54,753 nucleotides of DNA from Cryomorphaceae bacterium BACL7 MAG-120322-bin74. Lineage in GTDB: Bacteria; Bacteroidota; Bacteroidia; Flavobacteriales; Schleiferiaceae. This document shows, in pieces, positions 7,613 to 16,560 of the stretch (within the stretch, counting starts at the first letter, position 1; each line of letters opens with the position of its first letter). The notes beneath the pieces were generated by a model. That model was not told where the DNA came from, made no database searches, and was given only the letters and a program-made list of their open reading frames with translations. The stretch lies in assembly GCA_001438205.1 (NCBI GenBank), contig LICG01000011.1, forward strand, positions 1 through 54,753, written 5' to 3'. The position numbers were made by a program, and so were the translations under genes.

Positions 7613-8262
7613 GTGAAGCTTTACCTCTCGTTTTCCATGAGTCTCGTATTCAAGAGATAAAATCAGCAATAGAAAATCCCCAAGAAATCTGGCTCTTGCA
7701 TGGCTATGGCAGTCATCAAGATGATTTGTTTGGTTTCGCTCCTTATTTGTCTAAAGATTACCGGATTCGTTCGCTACGTGCCCCGCATCCTATTGGTGGT
7801 GGTGGCTTCGCATGGTATGAACTGAGTTTTGATTTCCAAGGAATTAGAAAAACAAATGAAGAGGAAGCACAGGCGTCCATTATGCGCATTGCAGAGGGGC
7901 TTGCTTGGCATCAAAGGGAATATCCATTAGCGCCAAGGCCCGTGTTATTTGGCTTTTCACAAGGCGGAATTTTAGCCAATGCCATGGCTTCGCTGCATCC
8001 TGGCTTGATGCGTGCCGTCATTTCGATCGCCAGTTATTACCCCCTCGAGTGGACCTTCTTATCCCATAACCGTCCAGCTATTCCGCAATTTGCCGCCGTT
8101 GGAACGGAAGACGGAGTTGTCCAGAGCACCTTATCTCTACCAAGCTATGATCGCGCTCAACGTGAATTTGGGAGAGAATTAACGGTAAAATCGTACCCAA
8201 TGCCCCATACGATTAGTCCCTCTTGCTTTAGGGATGTTATGGCTTGGCTAAAAGATCTCTAA
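7609..8262 (+). CDS. Alpha/beta-hydrolase, phospholipase/carboxylesterase family
   Basis: This predicted cytoplasmic serine esterase belongs to the carboxylesterase/thioesterase (YpfH-like) group. The catalytic triad can be read as S117 in GFSQGG, D168 in GTEDGVV and H200 in PMPHTIS. The oxyanion region is LLHGYGSHQDDLFGFAP near residue 30. The 217-residue length is normal. The gene overlaps the DUF2452 gene by four bases and ends 6 bases from the convergent pnuC. The hydrolase class is secure; it could act on lysophospholipids, acyl esters or S-acylated proteins, and nothing nearby decides between them. Confidence 0.87.
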   Translation: MSEALPLVFHESRIQEIKSAIENPQEIWLLHGYGSHQDDLFGFAPYLSKDYRIRSLRAPHPIGGGGFAWYELSFDFQGIRKTNEEEAQASIMRIAEGLAWHQREYPLAPRPVLFGFSQGGILANAMASLHPGLMRAVISIASYYPLEWTFLSHNRPAIPQFAAVGTEDGVVQSTLSLPSYDRAQREFGRELTVKSYPMPHTISPSCFRDVMAWLKDL

Positions 8263-8268
8263 ATCATT

Positions 8269-8859
8269 TCAATGCACCAGAGACGCGTGTGTTTCCTTTG
8301 AGGTTTTGCTCCACTGGGCATAGCCAACAATAGCACCAAGGAGCATAAAAGTGGAGTATCCTGCATAGACATACAGCCCTCTCGAAATACATACGTATGT
8401 TGTGAGCGCATTAAGCACCCACCAGAAAGGCCAATTAATGCGCTGCTTTTTGATCTGCAGAAGGGTTGCCCCTACGCTGAATGAGAACAAAAATGCATCC
8501 AGGTATGGATTCGGATTGTCTGTACACAGATGAAAGCCCCAGCCAAAGAGTAAACTCGTTAAAAGCGGAAGTAAAATAAAGCCGCCTAAAATAGAAGCCT
8601 TTGAAATAAATGGATAGGTCTGTTCCGCTCTGCCCCATCGAAGCCATCCCATTATAGCTAGTGCGGTGTAGCCTAGATTGAGCATCCCTTCCAGATAGAG
8701 CTTTTGGTGTGAAAAAAGGAACGCCGCGAGCAAACAGCCCAGTGCGCCCATGGGCCACGCCCAGACACGCTTGGAGATGAGTCCGAAGAGATATAAAAGA
8801 TTGAATACGGCAGAAAAAACTTCTACGCTGAGCCAGTAGAGGTTTACCGTGTCAGACAA
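8269..8859 (-). CDS. pnuC: PnuC-family vitamin transporter (nicotinamide riboside or related)
   Basis: This 196-residue inner-membrane protein carries out facilitated uptake of a vitamin that is trapped by phosphorylation inside the cell. About seven hydrophobic helices are visible, with family motifs WAWPMGALGCLLAAFLFSHQKLYLEGMLNLGY and GWLRWG in the central part. The start is an apparent TTG at 8859, since no in-frame ATG lies upstream before the sucC stop. Only 9 bases separate it from sucC, so it probably uses the sucC promoter. PnuC homologues transport nicotinamide riboside, but thiamine and riboflavin variants exist; no kinase gene is adjacent here to settle the substrate. Confidence 0.85.
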   Translation of the reverse strand: MSDTVNLYWLSVEVFSAVFNLLYLFGLISKRVWAWPMGALGCLLAAFLFSHQKLYLEGMLNLGYTALAIMGWLRWGRAEQTYPFISKASILGGFILLPLLTSLLFGWGFHLCTDNPNPYLDAFLFSFSVGATLLQIKKQRINWPFWWVLNALTTYVCISRGLYVYAGYSTFMLLGAIVGYAQWSKTSKETHASLVH

Positions 8860-8868
8860 GATGCGTGC

Positions 8869-10059
8869 TTAGGCTACAAGTTCCTTAACCAAGTCCGATG
8901 CCTCTTTCAATTCAATGGCTGAATAGAACTTCAGGCCACTTTTATCAATTAAAGACTTTGCTTCCGCCGCATTCGTGCCCTGAAGGCGCACAATGATAGG
9001 CACAGGAATCTCACCAATGCTTTGGTATGCGTCTACAATGCCTTGCGCTACACGGTCACAGCGAACGATTCCCCCAAAGATGTTGATCAAGATGGCTTTA
9101 ACATTGGGATCTTCCAGGATGATCCGGAAGGCTTTTTCTACCCGTTCTGCATTGGCCGTGCCACCTACGTCAAGGAAGTTTGCTGGGTTGCCGCCCGCCA
9201 TCTTGATAATATCCATCGTGGCCATGGCGAGTCCCGCACCGTTGACCATACAGCCAACATTGCCATCAAGTTTGACGAAATTTAAACCTGCTTCTCCGGC
9301 CTTTACCTCCGTAGCATCCTCTTCACGAACATCACGAAGGGCCGCCAACTCAGGGTGACGGAACAAACCATTTTCATCTAAGGAAACTTTGGCGTCTACC
9401 GCCATAATCTTATGGTCACTTGTCTTTAAAACAGGATTGATTTCAAACAAACTGGCATCAATTCCTTGATAAGCGGCCATAAGGCACTTAACAAATACGA
9501 CCATTTCTTTGAAAGCGAGGCCGGATAAACCAAGATTGAATGCAATTCGTCGCGCCTGGAAGTCTTGTAAGCCTACAGCAGGGTCAATGCTCTCCGTAAA
9601 TATTTTTTCTGGGCTATGTTCAGCTACGGTCTCAATGTCCATACCGCCTTCAGGACTGTATATGATCATGTTTCTCCCGGCAGCGCGGTCCAGAAGAATA
9701 CTCATGTAATATTCTTCCGGCTCACTTTCTCCAGGATAATACACATCTTCTGCAATCAGAACTTGATGTACTGTTTTGCCCGCTTTGGAGGTTTGTGGCG
9801 TCACTAATTGCATCCCTAAGATGTCGGAGGCACGCGCATTGACTTCATCAAGGTTTTTGGCAAGTTTCACACCGCCTCCTTTGCCTCGACCACCCGCATG
9901 TACTTGTGCTTTAACCACATACCATTGTGTCCCGGTCTCTGCGGTCAAAGCCTTCGCTGCGGTCACGGCCTCCTCCGGTGTGCTGGCCACTTTTCCGCGT
10001 TGGATACGTACGCCATAGCGAGCGAGAATTTCTTTCCCTTGGTATTCGTGGAGATTCAT
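8869..10059 (-). CDS. sucC: Succinate-CoA ligase (ADP-forming) beta subunit
   Basis: This TCA-cycle enzyme subunit holds the nucleotide-binding ATP-grasp domain and, with SucD, converts succinyl-CoA, ADP and phosphate to succinate, CoA and ATP. The 396-residue protein starts MNLHEYQGKEILARYG, the standard N-terminus. The grasp loop VKAQVHAGGRGKGGGVKLAK, FEINPVLKTSD and the C-terminal ligase domain with MVNGAGLAMATMDIIK and NIFGGIVRCD are all present. A longer frame upstream exists, but the ATG at 10059 fits the family. sucD is not in the window. A TACCTTTG box 27 bases upstream gives a normal short leader. pnuC follows in the same direction. Confidence 0.97.
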   Translation of the reverse strand: MNLHEYQGKEILARYGVRIQRGKVASTPEEAVTAAKALTAETGTQWYVVKAQVHAGGRGKGGGVKLAKNLDEVNARASDILGMQLVTPQTSKAGKTVHQVLIAEDVYYPGESEPEEYYMSILLDRAAGRNMIIYSPEGGMDIETVAEHSPEKIFTESIDPAVGLQDFQARRIAFNLGLSGLAFKEMVVFVKCLMAAYQGIDASLFEINPVLKTSDHKIMAVDAKVSLDENGLFRHPELAALRDVREEDATEVKAGEAGLNFVKLDGNVGCMVNGAGLAMATMDIIKMAGGNPANFLDVGGTANAERVEKAFRIILEDPNVKAILINIFGGIVRCDRVAQGIVDAYQSIGEIPVPIIVRLQGTNAAEAKSLIDKSGLKFYSAIELKEASDLVKELVA

Positions 10060-10086
10060 AAGTACAGGACTTTCTTTATTGCCGCA

Positions 10087-10094
10087 CAAAGGTA
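10087..10094 (-). promoter_or_regulatory. -7 promoter element for sucC-pnuC
   Basis: The minus strand reads TACCTTTG, a perfect match to TAnnTTTG, ending 27 bases before the sucC ATG. It lies 25 bases from the divergent lolD -7 element at 10120-10127, so both promoters share one short spacer. Confidence 0.5.
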
Positions 10095-10119
10095 CTTCTC
10101 GATTCATAGAATTCCGCGT

Positions 10120-10127
10120 TACTTTTG
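10120..10127 (+). promoter_or_regulatory. -7 promoter element for lolD
   Basis: TACTTTTG matches TAnnTTTG and ends six bases before the lolD ATG at 10134. A near-leaderless transcript is expected. It faces away from the sucC promoter box at 10087-10094. Confidence 0.5.
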
Positions 10128-10133
10128 AAGCCT

Positions 10134-10787
10134 ATGTCCATTCTACTTCGCGCATCCAACCTAACCAAATCCTATGGGGACATACCCGTCTTACATGATG
10201 TGTCATTGACGGTTGAAAGAGGTGAATTTGTAGCAATTACAGGTCCTTCTGGTTCTGGAAAATCCACATTACTGCATATTCTTGGCGGTTTGGATCAGCC
10301 TGATTCAGGATCCTTATACATGGATGGACAGCCCTACCCTACTGCACCAAAAGCAGTGGATAGATTCCGAAATCAGTTTCTTGGTTTTGTTTTTCAGTTT
10401 CATCATTTGTTGCCTGAATTCACTGCCATAGAGAATATTTGCATGCCTGGATGGGTAGGCAAGCAAAAGGAAGTGGAAAAGGAAGCCCTGCGCTGGGCAA
10501 AAGCCTTTGGCATAGAGGATAGATTACATCATCTTCCTGGCCAACTTAGTGGCGGCGAACAGCAGCGGGTTGCCGTGGCTCGTGCACTCGTGCACAAGCC
10601 TAAACTTTTGCTTGCAGATGAGCCATCTGGGAATTTAGACAGTCAGCGGTCTGAAGAATTATTTTCACTCTTAAAGGAAGCACAGAAACACAGTGACCTA
10701 GCTGTCGTGGTGGTGACGCATGCTGAAACTTGGGCAAAACATGCGGACAGATCTATGCATCTGCGTGACGGGACATGGCAAGCTTAG
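10134..10787 (+). CDS. lolD: ABC transporter ATPase, LolD type
   Basis: This is the ATP-binding subunit that would power the LolCE permease in releasing lipoproteins from the inner membrane. The 217-residue protein has Walker [10 protein letters not shown] (about 38-46), a Q-loop in [14 protein letters not shown], signature LSGGEQQRV, Walker [13 protein letters not shown] and a switch histidine in VVVVTHAE. The [10 protein letters not shown] loop is characteristic of LolD-type (MacB/LolD family) ATPases. An in-frame TTG lies at 10125; the ATG at 10134 is preferred because it directly follows the promoter box. The 3' end overlaps the TIGR02757 gene by 13 bases. No permease gene is nearby, so MacB-like export is an alternative. 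Confidence 0.87.
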   Translation: MSILLRASNLTKSYGDIPVLHDVSLTVERGEFVAITGPSGSGKSTLLHILGGLDQPDSGSLYMDGQPYPTAPKAVDRFRNQFLGFVFQFHHLLPEFTAIENICMPGWVGKQKEVEKEALRWAKAFGIEDRLHHLPGQLSGGEQQRVAVARALVHKPKLLLADEPSGNLDSQRSEELFSLLKEAQKHSDLAVVVVTHAETWAKHADRSMHLRDGTWQA

Positions 10788-11599
10788 TACCCAAAGATGA
10801 ATTAAAGTCTTGGTTAGATCAATGGGCAGCGAAATATGAGCAACCCAATTTTATCCCCTTAGATCCTATTAGCATTCCCCATCGCTATTCGAGACACGAG
10901 GATATTGAATGTGCGGCCTTTGTGACCGCGACGATCGCCTGGGGTCGTAGAGCAGCCATTTTAAAGAGTGCAGATCATATGCTCACAGAGCTCGGGGATT
11001 CACCTGTAGCCTTCCTTGTGGATGCCTCCGCAGAGGATTTGACTGAAATACATTGGGCCCATCGGACCTTTTTGCCCGAAGACGGGCATCGCTTTTTGCA
11101 CAGTTTGCAGCTCTGGTACAGAGAACACTCGACAATGGAAGGGGCATTCTTACCGCGCGCAAATGAGCCAGACCTTCATTTGGCGATTGACCGTTTTAGG
11201 CAATCCTTTGCAAGCTTTTGGCTAGATACACGAAGTTCAAAGCACTTAGCTTCTCCGTCGCAAGGAAGTGCAGCTAAACGACTTCATCTATTCTTGCGCT
11301 GGATGGTGCGTTCTTCTGACAAAGGGGTGGATTTTGGTCTTTGGCACAACATTGACCCCAAGCAGCTTTCGTGTCCTTTAGATGTGCACAGTGGAAACGT
11401 GGCCCGTTCCTTAGGTTTATTAACACGCGGTGCCAATGATCAGCGTGCTGTGCGGGATTTAGATTTAGCACTGAGAGAATTTGATTCCCTCGATCCCGTC
11501 AAATATGATTTTGCCTTGTTTGGCATGGGAGAAGCGGGAATATTATCTAAAAACGAGGTTGGCAGCCCTCTGCGTATCAGCGTATCTTCACGAGGATGA
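10775..11599 (+). CDS. TIGR02757 (DUF2400) family protein
   Basis: This cytoplasmic 274-residue protein is conserved in Bacteroidota under TIGR02757/DUF2400 and has no experimentally assigned function known to me. Visible family blocks are HRYSRHEDIECAAFVTATIAWG near residue 35, FLHSLQLWYREH, and the C-terminal RLHLFLRWMVR, followed by a conserved DFGLWHNIDPKQLSCPLDVHSGNVAR segment and DPVKYDFALFGMGE. The AFVTATIAWG and YDFALFGMG blocks recall helix-hairpin-helix glycosylase-type folds, but I cannot confirm this. The gene overlaps lolD at its start by 13 bases and rarA at its end by four bases, suggesting coupled translation. A link to RarA in DNA repair is plausible from the overlap only. 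Confidence 0.85.
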   Translation: MASLVPKDELKSWLDQWAAKYEQPNFIPLDPISIPHRYSRHEDIECAAFVTATIAWGRRAAILKSADHMLTELGDSPVAFLVDASAEDLTEIHWAHRTFLPEDGHRFLHSLQLWYREHSTMEGAFLPRANEPDLHLAIDRFRQSFASFWLDTRSSKHLASPSQGSAAKRLHLFLRWMVRSSDKGVDFGLWHNIDPKQLSCPLDVHSGNVARSLGLLTRGANDQRAVRDLDLALREFDSLDPVKYDFALFGMGEAGILSKNEVGSPLRISVSSRG

Positions 11600-12870
11600 G
11601 CTATGCCCCACTTGCTGAACGTATGAGACCTAAGTCCCTAGAGGGCTATGTGGGTCAGTCTCACGTTGTTGGGCCTAAAGGCGCTTTACAGCCCGCGCTA
11701 GACCAAAAACGCCTGCCTTCCCTCCTCTTTTGGGGGCCACCTGGCGTAGGGAAAACAACCTTGGCTCAGCTGCTCGCTGAGCAAGTCAATATGCCCTTTA
11801 CTGCCATGAGTGCTATTTCTAGTGGCGTAAAGGATGTACGTGATGAAATCCAACGCGCAGAAAAAGAGCGGATGTTTCATCCCAAGGGTCGTGTGCTTTT
11901 CATTGACGAAATACACCGTTTTAGCAAATCCCAGCAGGATGCGCTCCTTGCGGCCGTTGAGAAAGGTATCATTACATTGATTGGCGCAACGACAGAAAAT
12001 CCCAGCTTTGAGGTCAATGCCGCCCTCCTTTCTCGATGTCAGCTTTTTGTTTTACAAACGCTTGAAGAAGATTCTCTTATTAAGCTGGGATTGAAGGCAT
12101 TAAAAGATGATCAGTTTCTGCAATCAACGAATGTAAAGTCCGTAGATCTCTCTGCTGTTTATACCTTTTCAGGCGGGGATGCGCGTCGATTTCTTAATAC
12201 GCTTGAGAGCTTATGCTTGGTAGCAAAAACTGAAAAAGTCACGTCATTAGATGCTGCCTTTATTGGCCACCACGCACCAAAACTGGCACCGCGTTATGAC
12301 CGCGCGGGTGATCAGCACTATGATATTGCCTCGGCTATGATCAAATCCATTCGAGGAAGTGACCCGCAAGCTACGGTCTACTGGCTCGCCCGGATGATAG
12401 CAGGGGGTGAAAGTCCCACCTTCATCGCGCGTCGATTGTTGATCGCAGCAGCAGAAGACATCGGGTTAGCCAATCCTCAAGCGTTAGGGGTGGCGACCGC
12501 CTGTTTTCAAGCGGTTGAGCGCCTTGGAATGCCGGAAGGACGAATTCCGTTAAGCGAATGTGCCATCTACCTAGCGTGCAGCCCAAAGTCCAACAAATCC
12601 TATTTAGCCATCAACGCAGCTTTGAAGACGGTGGAAGACACGGGGGACCTCCCTGTTCCCTTGCACCTAAGAAATGCACCTACAAAAACCATGAAGGATT
12701 TGGGTTATGGCAAGGCGTACCAGTATCCACATGATTTTCCAGGAAATTTTGTGGACCAAGATTACATGCCTGAAGCGATCAAATCCATGACGTTCTATAC
12801 TCCAGGTGAAAATCCAACAGAAGCGCGATTAGCCGATTGGCTTAGCGCCCGTTGGTCGAAAGAATCTTAA
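11596..12870 (+). CDS. rarA: Replication-associated recombination protein A (RarA/MgsA AAA ATPase)
   Basis: This is an AAA+ clamp-loader-like ATPase acting at stalled replication forks. The 424-residue protein starts with the family N-terminus [22 protein letters not shown]. It contains Walker [10 protein letters not shown] (about 48-56), Walker [10 protein letters not shown], sensor 1 GATTENPSF and sensor 2 [10 protein letters not shown]. The C-terminal MgsA tetramerisation region follows, with [17 protein letters not shown] and [19 protein letters not shown]. The start overlaps the TIGR02757 stop by four bases. The end overlaps the convergent OmpA-family gene by 29 bases. Length and motifs match the family well. 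Confidence 0.96.
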   Translation: MSYAPLAERMRPKSLEGYVGQSHVVGPKGALQPALDQKRLPSLLFWGPPGVGKTTLAQLLAEQVNMPFTAMSAISSGVKDVRDEIQRAEKERMFHPKGRVLFIDEIHRFSKSQQDALLAAVEKGIITLIGATTENPSFEVNAALLSRCQLFVLQTLEEDSLIKLGLKALKDDQFLQSTNVKSVDLSAVYTFSGGDARRFLNTLESLCLVAKTEKVTSLDAAFIGHHAPKLAPRYDRAGDQHYDIASAMIKSIRGSDPQATVYWLARMIAGGESPTFIARRLLIAAAEDIGLANPQALGVATACFQAVERLGMPEGRIPLSECAIYLACSPKSNKSYLAINAALKTVEDTGDLPVPLHLRNAPTKTMKDLGYGKAYQYPHDFPGNFVDQDYMPEAIKSMTFYTPGENPTEARLADWLSARWSKES

Positions 12871-14770
12871 TCTCTGTTCGTCTATTTAACGCTCGGCCTT
12901 CCTCGTCTTGGTTGGTTGCAATGGGCTTTGTTGCGCCCAATCCTTTTACGTGCATACGCGTAAAATCAATTCCGGCGTCTACAAGTGCATTGCGCACTGA
13001 AGCAGAGCGCTTCTCGCTCAATCCTTGATTGTATGCAGCGCTGCCTTCATTGTCCGTATGTCCTTCTATTTGAATCAAAAGGCCCGGATTCTCCTGAAGC
13101 CAATCGGCTACACGGTATATCTCGAGCCAAGAATCAGGCAGTAAGTCCGCCGCATCAAAAGCAAAGAGTAGATTATTTAACCTAAAGGCATCCCCCACTT
13201 TTGTTTGGTGCATAAAGATGGTATCTCGCTGAACTTGCGAAGTTCTTGCATTGGTGATCAGTCGATAGCTTTCAAAATTGAAGGTGGGTGCCTGGACGCT
13301 GAAGGCCATAACGGTTTTCAGAGGAAGGCTGGTTTCAAATGTTGGACCATATCCTGAAACCTCTTGGTCCCTTCCTTCTCTCGAGATAGACCAAGTGGCG
13401 TTTATGACAGGTTTTTTCGATTCAGCGTCAACCGCATAAACTTCTAACCAAACGACGGCGGTGGGTTGTGCAGAGTGTGGGAGGCCAAATTCATAGATGC
13501 TTGGTAGAAAGCCCCCATGCCCTTTTTGACGGATTTGCGCATTGAGTAGTCCCCCTGATACGTAACCATGCTGGCCATCTGGAGAAACTACTAGGCCAAA
13601 ATTATCGGTGTAATCATTGATAGGGTACCCCAAGTTTTCAGGATCTGACCATGTCCCATCCGCTTGCCAAACAGATTTATACAAATCCAAGCCTCCCATT
13701 CCAATATGGCTATCCGAAGCAAAATAGAGCGTCTTCCCGTCTGCATGAAGGAAAGGACTGAACTCACTCCCACCCCCATTGATATTGGATGGCAGAATAG
13801 TGGCCTTACTCCAATCTTGTCCATCCCAACGGCTCATCCAAATATTGGCATTGCTGCCCATTTTTTTTGCATCTCGTACAAAAAAGAGATATTGTCCGTC
13901 TGCCGAAAGACAGGGTTGGGTTTCCCACTGAGGCGTATTGATGGCCGACCCCATGTTTTTTCCCTGTGACCAGCCCGACAAAGTATGCGCGGCTAGATAA
14001 ATGTCACAAGAACCAAAGCCATCCTCTCTTTCGCAACCCGCAAAAGCCATTCGCTGCTCATCTCCTTGAACCGATACGGCCCCTTCATTCAGACTTGTAT
14101 TGATAGACCCCGGCACACGAATGGGCAAACCCCAAAGGGTGTCTGAGGACGCCCTTACCGCATAGATGTCTTCGTCCCTTGGGTAGTTATGATAATTTCG
14201 ACCGGTGAAATAAAGTGTTTGTTGGTCACCGGATATACTTGGAAAAAAATAGGATTCAGGATAATTTTCATCGAAATTCTCACCTTGAATACCCCAGGGT
14301 CCCTGTATTTTGACAGGTTGGTGTAGATGAAAGCACCCAAAAGCGGCATTTGCTTGTAAACGCTTCGCATCGGCAACTTGGGCATCAGGCAAGCGTTCTA
14401 ACGTTAGATAACTCTCCCACGCCTTTAGAGAGGTTTGGTATCCTCCGGTAGACAATGCGAGACGACCAAGGCTAAAATAGCCAGCGCGCGCACTCCCCGA
14501 TTCGGCTGCTTTAATGAAGGAGTAAAAAGCGGCAACAGTATCCGAACTAGTGGCATAAAGTTGACCGAGCGCTAGCCATGCAGCGGCATAGTCGGGTGCG
14601 ATCTTCACAGCCTTTATTAAATGTTTTTCTGCTTTATCTAGATTGGCCATGGGCATTTCTCGCATTGCCAGCAGACCATTCTGAAAGGCCTTCACGGCGG
14701 AACGCGATTGGGCATGCGTTATGAAGGTTATTGACAACCCCATAAGGATAAAAAGAAGTCGTTTTCCCAT
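12842..14770 (-). CDS. Outer-membrane OmpA-family protein with TPR and PD40 repeats (PorE-like)
   Basis: This is a peptidoglycan-binding outer-membrane-associated protein of 642 residues. The ATG at 14770 starts a signal peptide (GKRLLFILMGLSITFITHAQS). TPR-like helices follow (about 35-140), then a PD40/WD40-type propeller with repeated strands ending in LYFTG, MAFAG, LFFVRD and LYFASDSH (about 165-440), a CarboxypepD_reg-like beta domain (about 440-530) and an OmpA C-terminal domain with the IEGHTDNEGS motif. This domain order is the same as that of the type IX secretion component PorE, but Bacteroidota carry several paralogues, so the role is uncertain. A TACCTTCG box lies 9 bases upstream. 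It diverges from a Fur-type regulator; its end overlaps rarA by 29 bases. Confidence 0.87.
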   Translation of the reverse strand: MGKRLLFILMGLSITFITHAQSRSAVKAFQNGLLAMREMPMANLDKAEKHLIKAVKIAPDYAAAWLALGQLYATSSDTVAAFYSFIKAAESGSARAGYFSLGRLALSTGGYQTSLKAWESYLTLERLPDAQVADAKRLQANAAFGCFHLHQPVKIQGPWGIQGENFDENYPESYFFPSISGDQQTLYFTGRNYHNYPRDEDIYAVRASSDTLWGLPIRVPGSINTSLNEGAVSVQGDEQRMAFAGCEREDGFGSCDIYLAAHTLSGWSQGKNMGSAINTPQWETQPCLSADGQYLFFVRDAKKMGSNANIWMSRWDGQDWSKATILPSNINGGGSEFSPFLHADGKTLYFASDSHIGMGGLDLYKSVWQADGTWSDPENLGYPINDYTDNFGLVVSPDGQHGYVSGGLLNAQIRQKGHGGFLPSIYEFGLPHSAQPTAVVWLEVYAVDAESKKPVINATWSISREGRDQEVSGYGPTFETSLPLKTVMAFSVQAPTFNFESYRLITNARTSQVQRDTIFMHQTKVGDAFRLNNLLFAFDAADLLPDSWLEIYRVADWLQENPGLLIQIEGHTDNEGSAAYNQGLSEKRSASVRNALVDAGIDFTRMHVKGLGATKPIATNQDEEGRALNRRTEIKILSTNGR

Positions 14771-14779
14771 GAATGAGAA

Positions 14780-14787
14780 CGAAGGTA
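14780..14787 (-). promoter_or_regulatory. -7 promoter element for the OmpA-family gene
   Basis: The minus strand reads TACCTTCG, one base away from TAnnTTTG, ending nine bases before the ATG at 14770. It is paired with the divergent box TAACTTCG at 14802-14809. Confidence 0.38.
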
Positions 14788-14801
14788 CGGGTGTAAAATT
14801 G

Positions 14802-14809
14802 TAACTTCG
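14802..14809 (+). promoter_or_regulatory. -7 promoter element for the Fur-family gene
   Basis: TAACTTCG is one base off TAnnTTTG and ends 21 bases before the ATG at 14831. The two divergent boxes here share the same TTCG variant ending. Confidence 0.33.
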
Positions 14810-14830
14810 TGGCTTGATCCACAACTGGCG

Positions 14831-15268
14831 ATGAGTGCTTCTTCGTTTGACCAAGTCAAACAAGCCTTTACAGACTTTTTAGAAAAAAACGGGCAACGTA
14901 AAACGCCCGAGCGTTACGCCATACTCCATGAAATATACGCATATGAGTCCCACTTTGACGTGGAGTCTCTTTATGGCACGATGAAAGGGAAGAATTATCG
15001 GGTTTCAAGAGCGACATTATACAACACCATTGAGCTACTGCTTCAATGTAGTCTTGTGCGAAAGCACCAGTTTGGACAAAATCAAGCGAAATACGAAAAA
15101 TCCTACTACAACCGGCAGCATGACCATGTCATTATGTTAGACAATGGGGAGGTAAAAGAATTCTGCGATCCACGTATTCAACTCATAAAACAGAGTATTG
15201 AAGAGGTTTTTGACGTTGAAGTCACGGGCCACCAACTCTACATATACGCAAAATCAAAAATCAAATGA
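14831..15268 (+). CDS. Fur-family metal-responsive regulator lacking the CxxC zinc site
   Basis: This DNA-binding repressor should sense a metal ion (iron or zinc) or peroxide. The 145-residue protein has the winged helix (about 10-90) with the recognition region [23 protein letters not shown], and a dimerisation/metal domain opening with [21 protein letters not shown]. Where many Fur proteins have C-x2-C in this strand (ICxxCG), this one reads MLDNG, so the structural cysteine site is lost, while the histidines of the other site (HDH and a later GHQLYIY) remain. It overlaps purA by four bases at its 3' end, so the two are probably co-transcribed. The family is secure; which metal it senses is not. 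Confidence 0.87.
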   Translation: MSASSFDQVKQAFTDFLEKNGQRKTPERYAILHEIYAYESHFDVESLYGTMKGKNYRVSRATLYNTIELLLQCSLVRKHQFGQNQAKYEKSYYNRQHDHVIMLDNGEVKEFCDPRIQLIKQSIEEVFDVEVTGHQLYIYAKSKIK

Positions 15269-16560
15269 GCAATGCAGTGCTGTCCGCCAAGAATGGAGTG
15301 GATATTCTATTAGGTCTTCAATGGGGCGACGAAGGAAAAGGAAAAATCGTGGATGTGTTGACACGCAAATATGATGTTGTAGCCCGATTTCAAGGAGGAC
15401 CCAATGCTGGACATACGTTAGAATTCAATGGCATTAAACATGTGCTGCACACTATTCCCTCTGGGATTTTTCACGCGAATGCACTGAATATCATTGGAAA
15501 TGGTGTGGTGGTCGATCCCGTGATTTTTTGTAAAGAAATCGATAAGCTTATTGCGCTTGAACCCCACTGTTTATCCAGGCTGGAAATTTCTCGAAAGGCC
15601 CATCTAATCTTGCCCACACATCGCTTGCTAGATGCAGCGTCAGAGGCAGCCAAAGGCAAGAATAAAATTGGATCTACCTTAAAAGGGATTGGCCCAACCT
15701 ACATGGATAAAACAGGTCGAAATGGTCTTCGAATTGGAGATATTGAACTTCCGGACTTCATGGAGCGTTACCAGGCATTAAAGGATAAGCACATGCATCT
15801 TTTAGGCAGCTATGAGCCACCTTTTGACCTTGCTGATGCTGAAATGGAATGGATGCGATCCATTGATCGTCTTCGCAAGATGGTTTTGGCCGATACAGAT
15901 ATAAGTATTCAAGAAGCCTATAAATCAGGAAAACGAATTCTTGCAGAAGGTGCCCAAGGCACATTGCTTGATGTTGATTTTGGCACATACCCTTTTGTCA
16001 CCTCTTCCACAACGACTGCAGCAGGCGCATGCACTGGATTAGGTGTTGCGCCGAATAGAATCGGCGAAGTGTATGGGATTTTTAAAGCGTATTGCACCCG
16101 CGTAGGTAGCGGCCCTTTCCCTACCGAACTGGACAATGATTTGGGTCAAGAGATTCGGGATAAAGGACATGAATATGGAAGTACTACGGGCAGGCCGAGA
16201 CGCACCGGATGGCTGGATCTTCCCGCATTGCGCTATGCCGTTGAGGTGAACGGTGTGACACAGCTGATGATGATGAAGGCCGACGTCCTGTCTGGTCTTA
16301 AAAATCTAGAAGTTTGCACGGCGTATATGTACCGTGGAGAGAAGATCACACACCTTCCTTATAGCCTTGAAGCAGATTTACTCGATCCTTGTTATACGAC
16401 CATGCCTGGATGGGATGAAGATTTAACGGGAATACACGATGTGACGAAAATTCCAGCAGCACTAGAAGCTTATACGAAGTTCATTGAACAAGAAACAGGC
16501 GTACCTGTCGTTCTTATTTCTGTGGGACCGGATAGAGAACAAACGCTTTGGCGTGCATGA
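15265..16560 (+). CDS. purA: Adenylosuccinate synthetase
   Basis: It catalyses the first committed step from IMP to AMP: IMP, aspartate and GTP give adenylosuccinate. The 431-residue protein has the N-terminal GTP loop [13 protein letters not shown] (about 18-30), the IMP-site stretch [15 protein letters not shown] with the catalytic histidine, [36 protein letters not shown] and the C-terminal [18 protein letters not shown] with the purine-binding KADVLSG. The length is normal. The start overlaps the Fur-family stop by four bases and the stop overlaps the OstA-like ATG, so the gene is the middle member of a coupled three-gene operon. Confidence 0.97.
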   Translation: MSNAVLSAKNGVDILLGLQWGDEGKGKIVDVLTRKYDVVARFQGGPNAGHTLEFNGIKHVLHTIPSGIFHANALNIIGNGVVVDPVIFCKEIDKLIALEPHCLSRLEISRKAHLILPTHRLLDAASEAAKGKNKIGSTLKGIGPTYMDKTGRNGLRIGDIELPDFMERYQALKDKHMHLLGSYEPPFDLADAEMEWMRSIDRLRKMVLADTDISIQEAYKSGKRILAEGAQGTLLDVDFGTYPFVTSSTTTAAGACTGLGVAPNRIGEVYGIFKAYCTRVGSGPFPTELDNDLGQEIRDKGHEYGSTTGRPRRTGWLDLPALRYAVEVNGVTQLMMMKADVLSGLKNLEVCTAYMYRGEKITHLPYSLEADLLDPCYTTMPGWDEDLTGIHDVTKIPAALEAYTKFIEQETGVPVVLISVGPDREQTLWRA

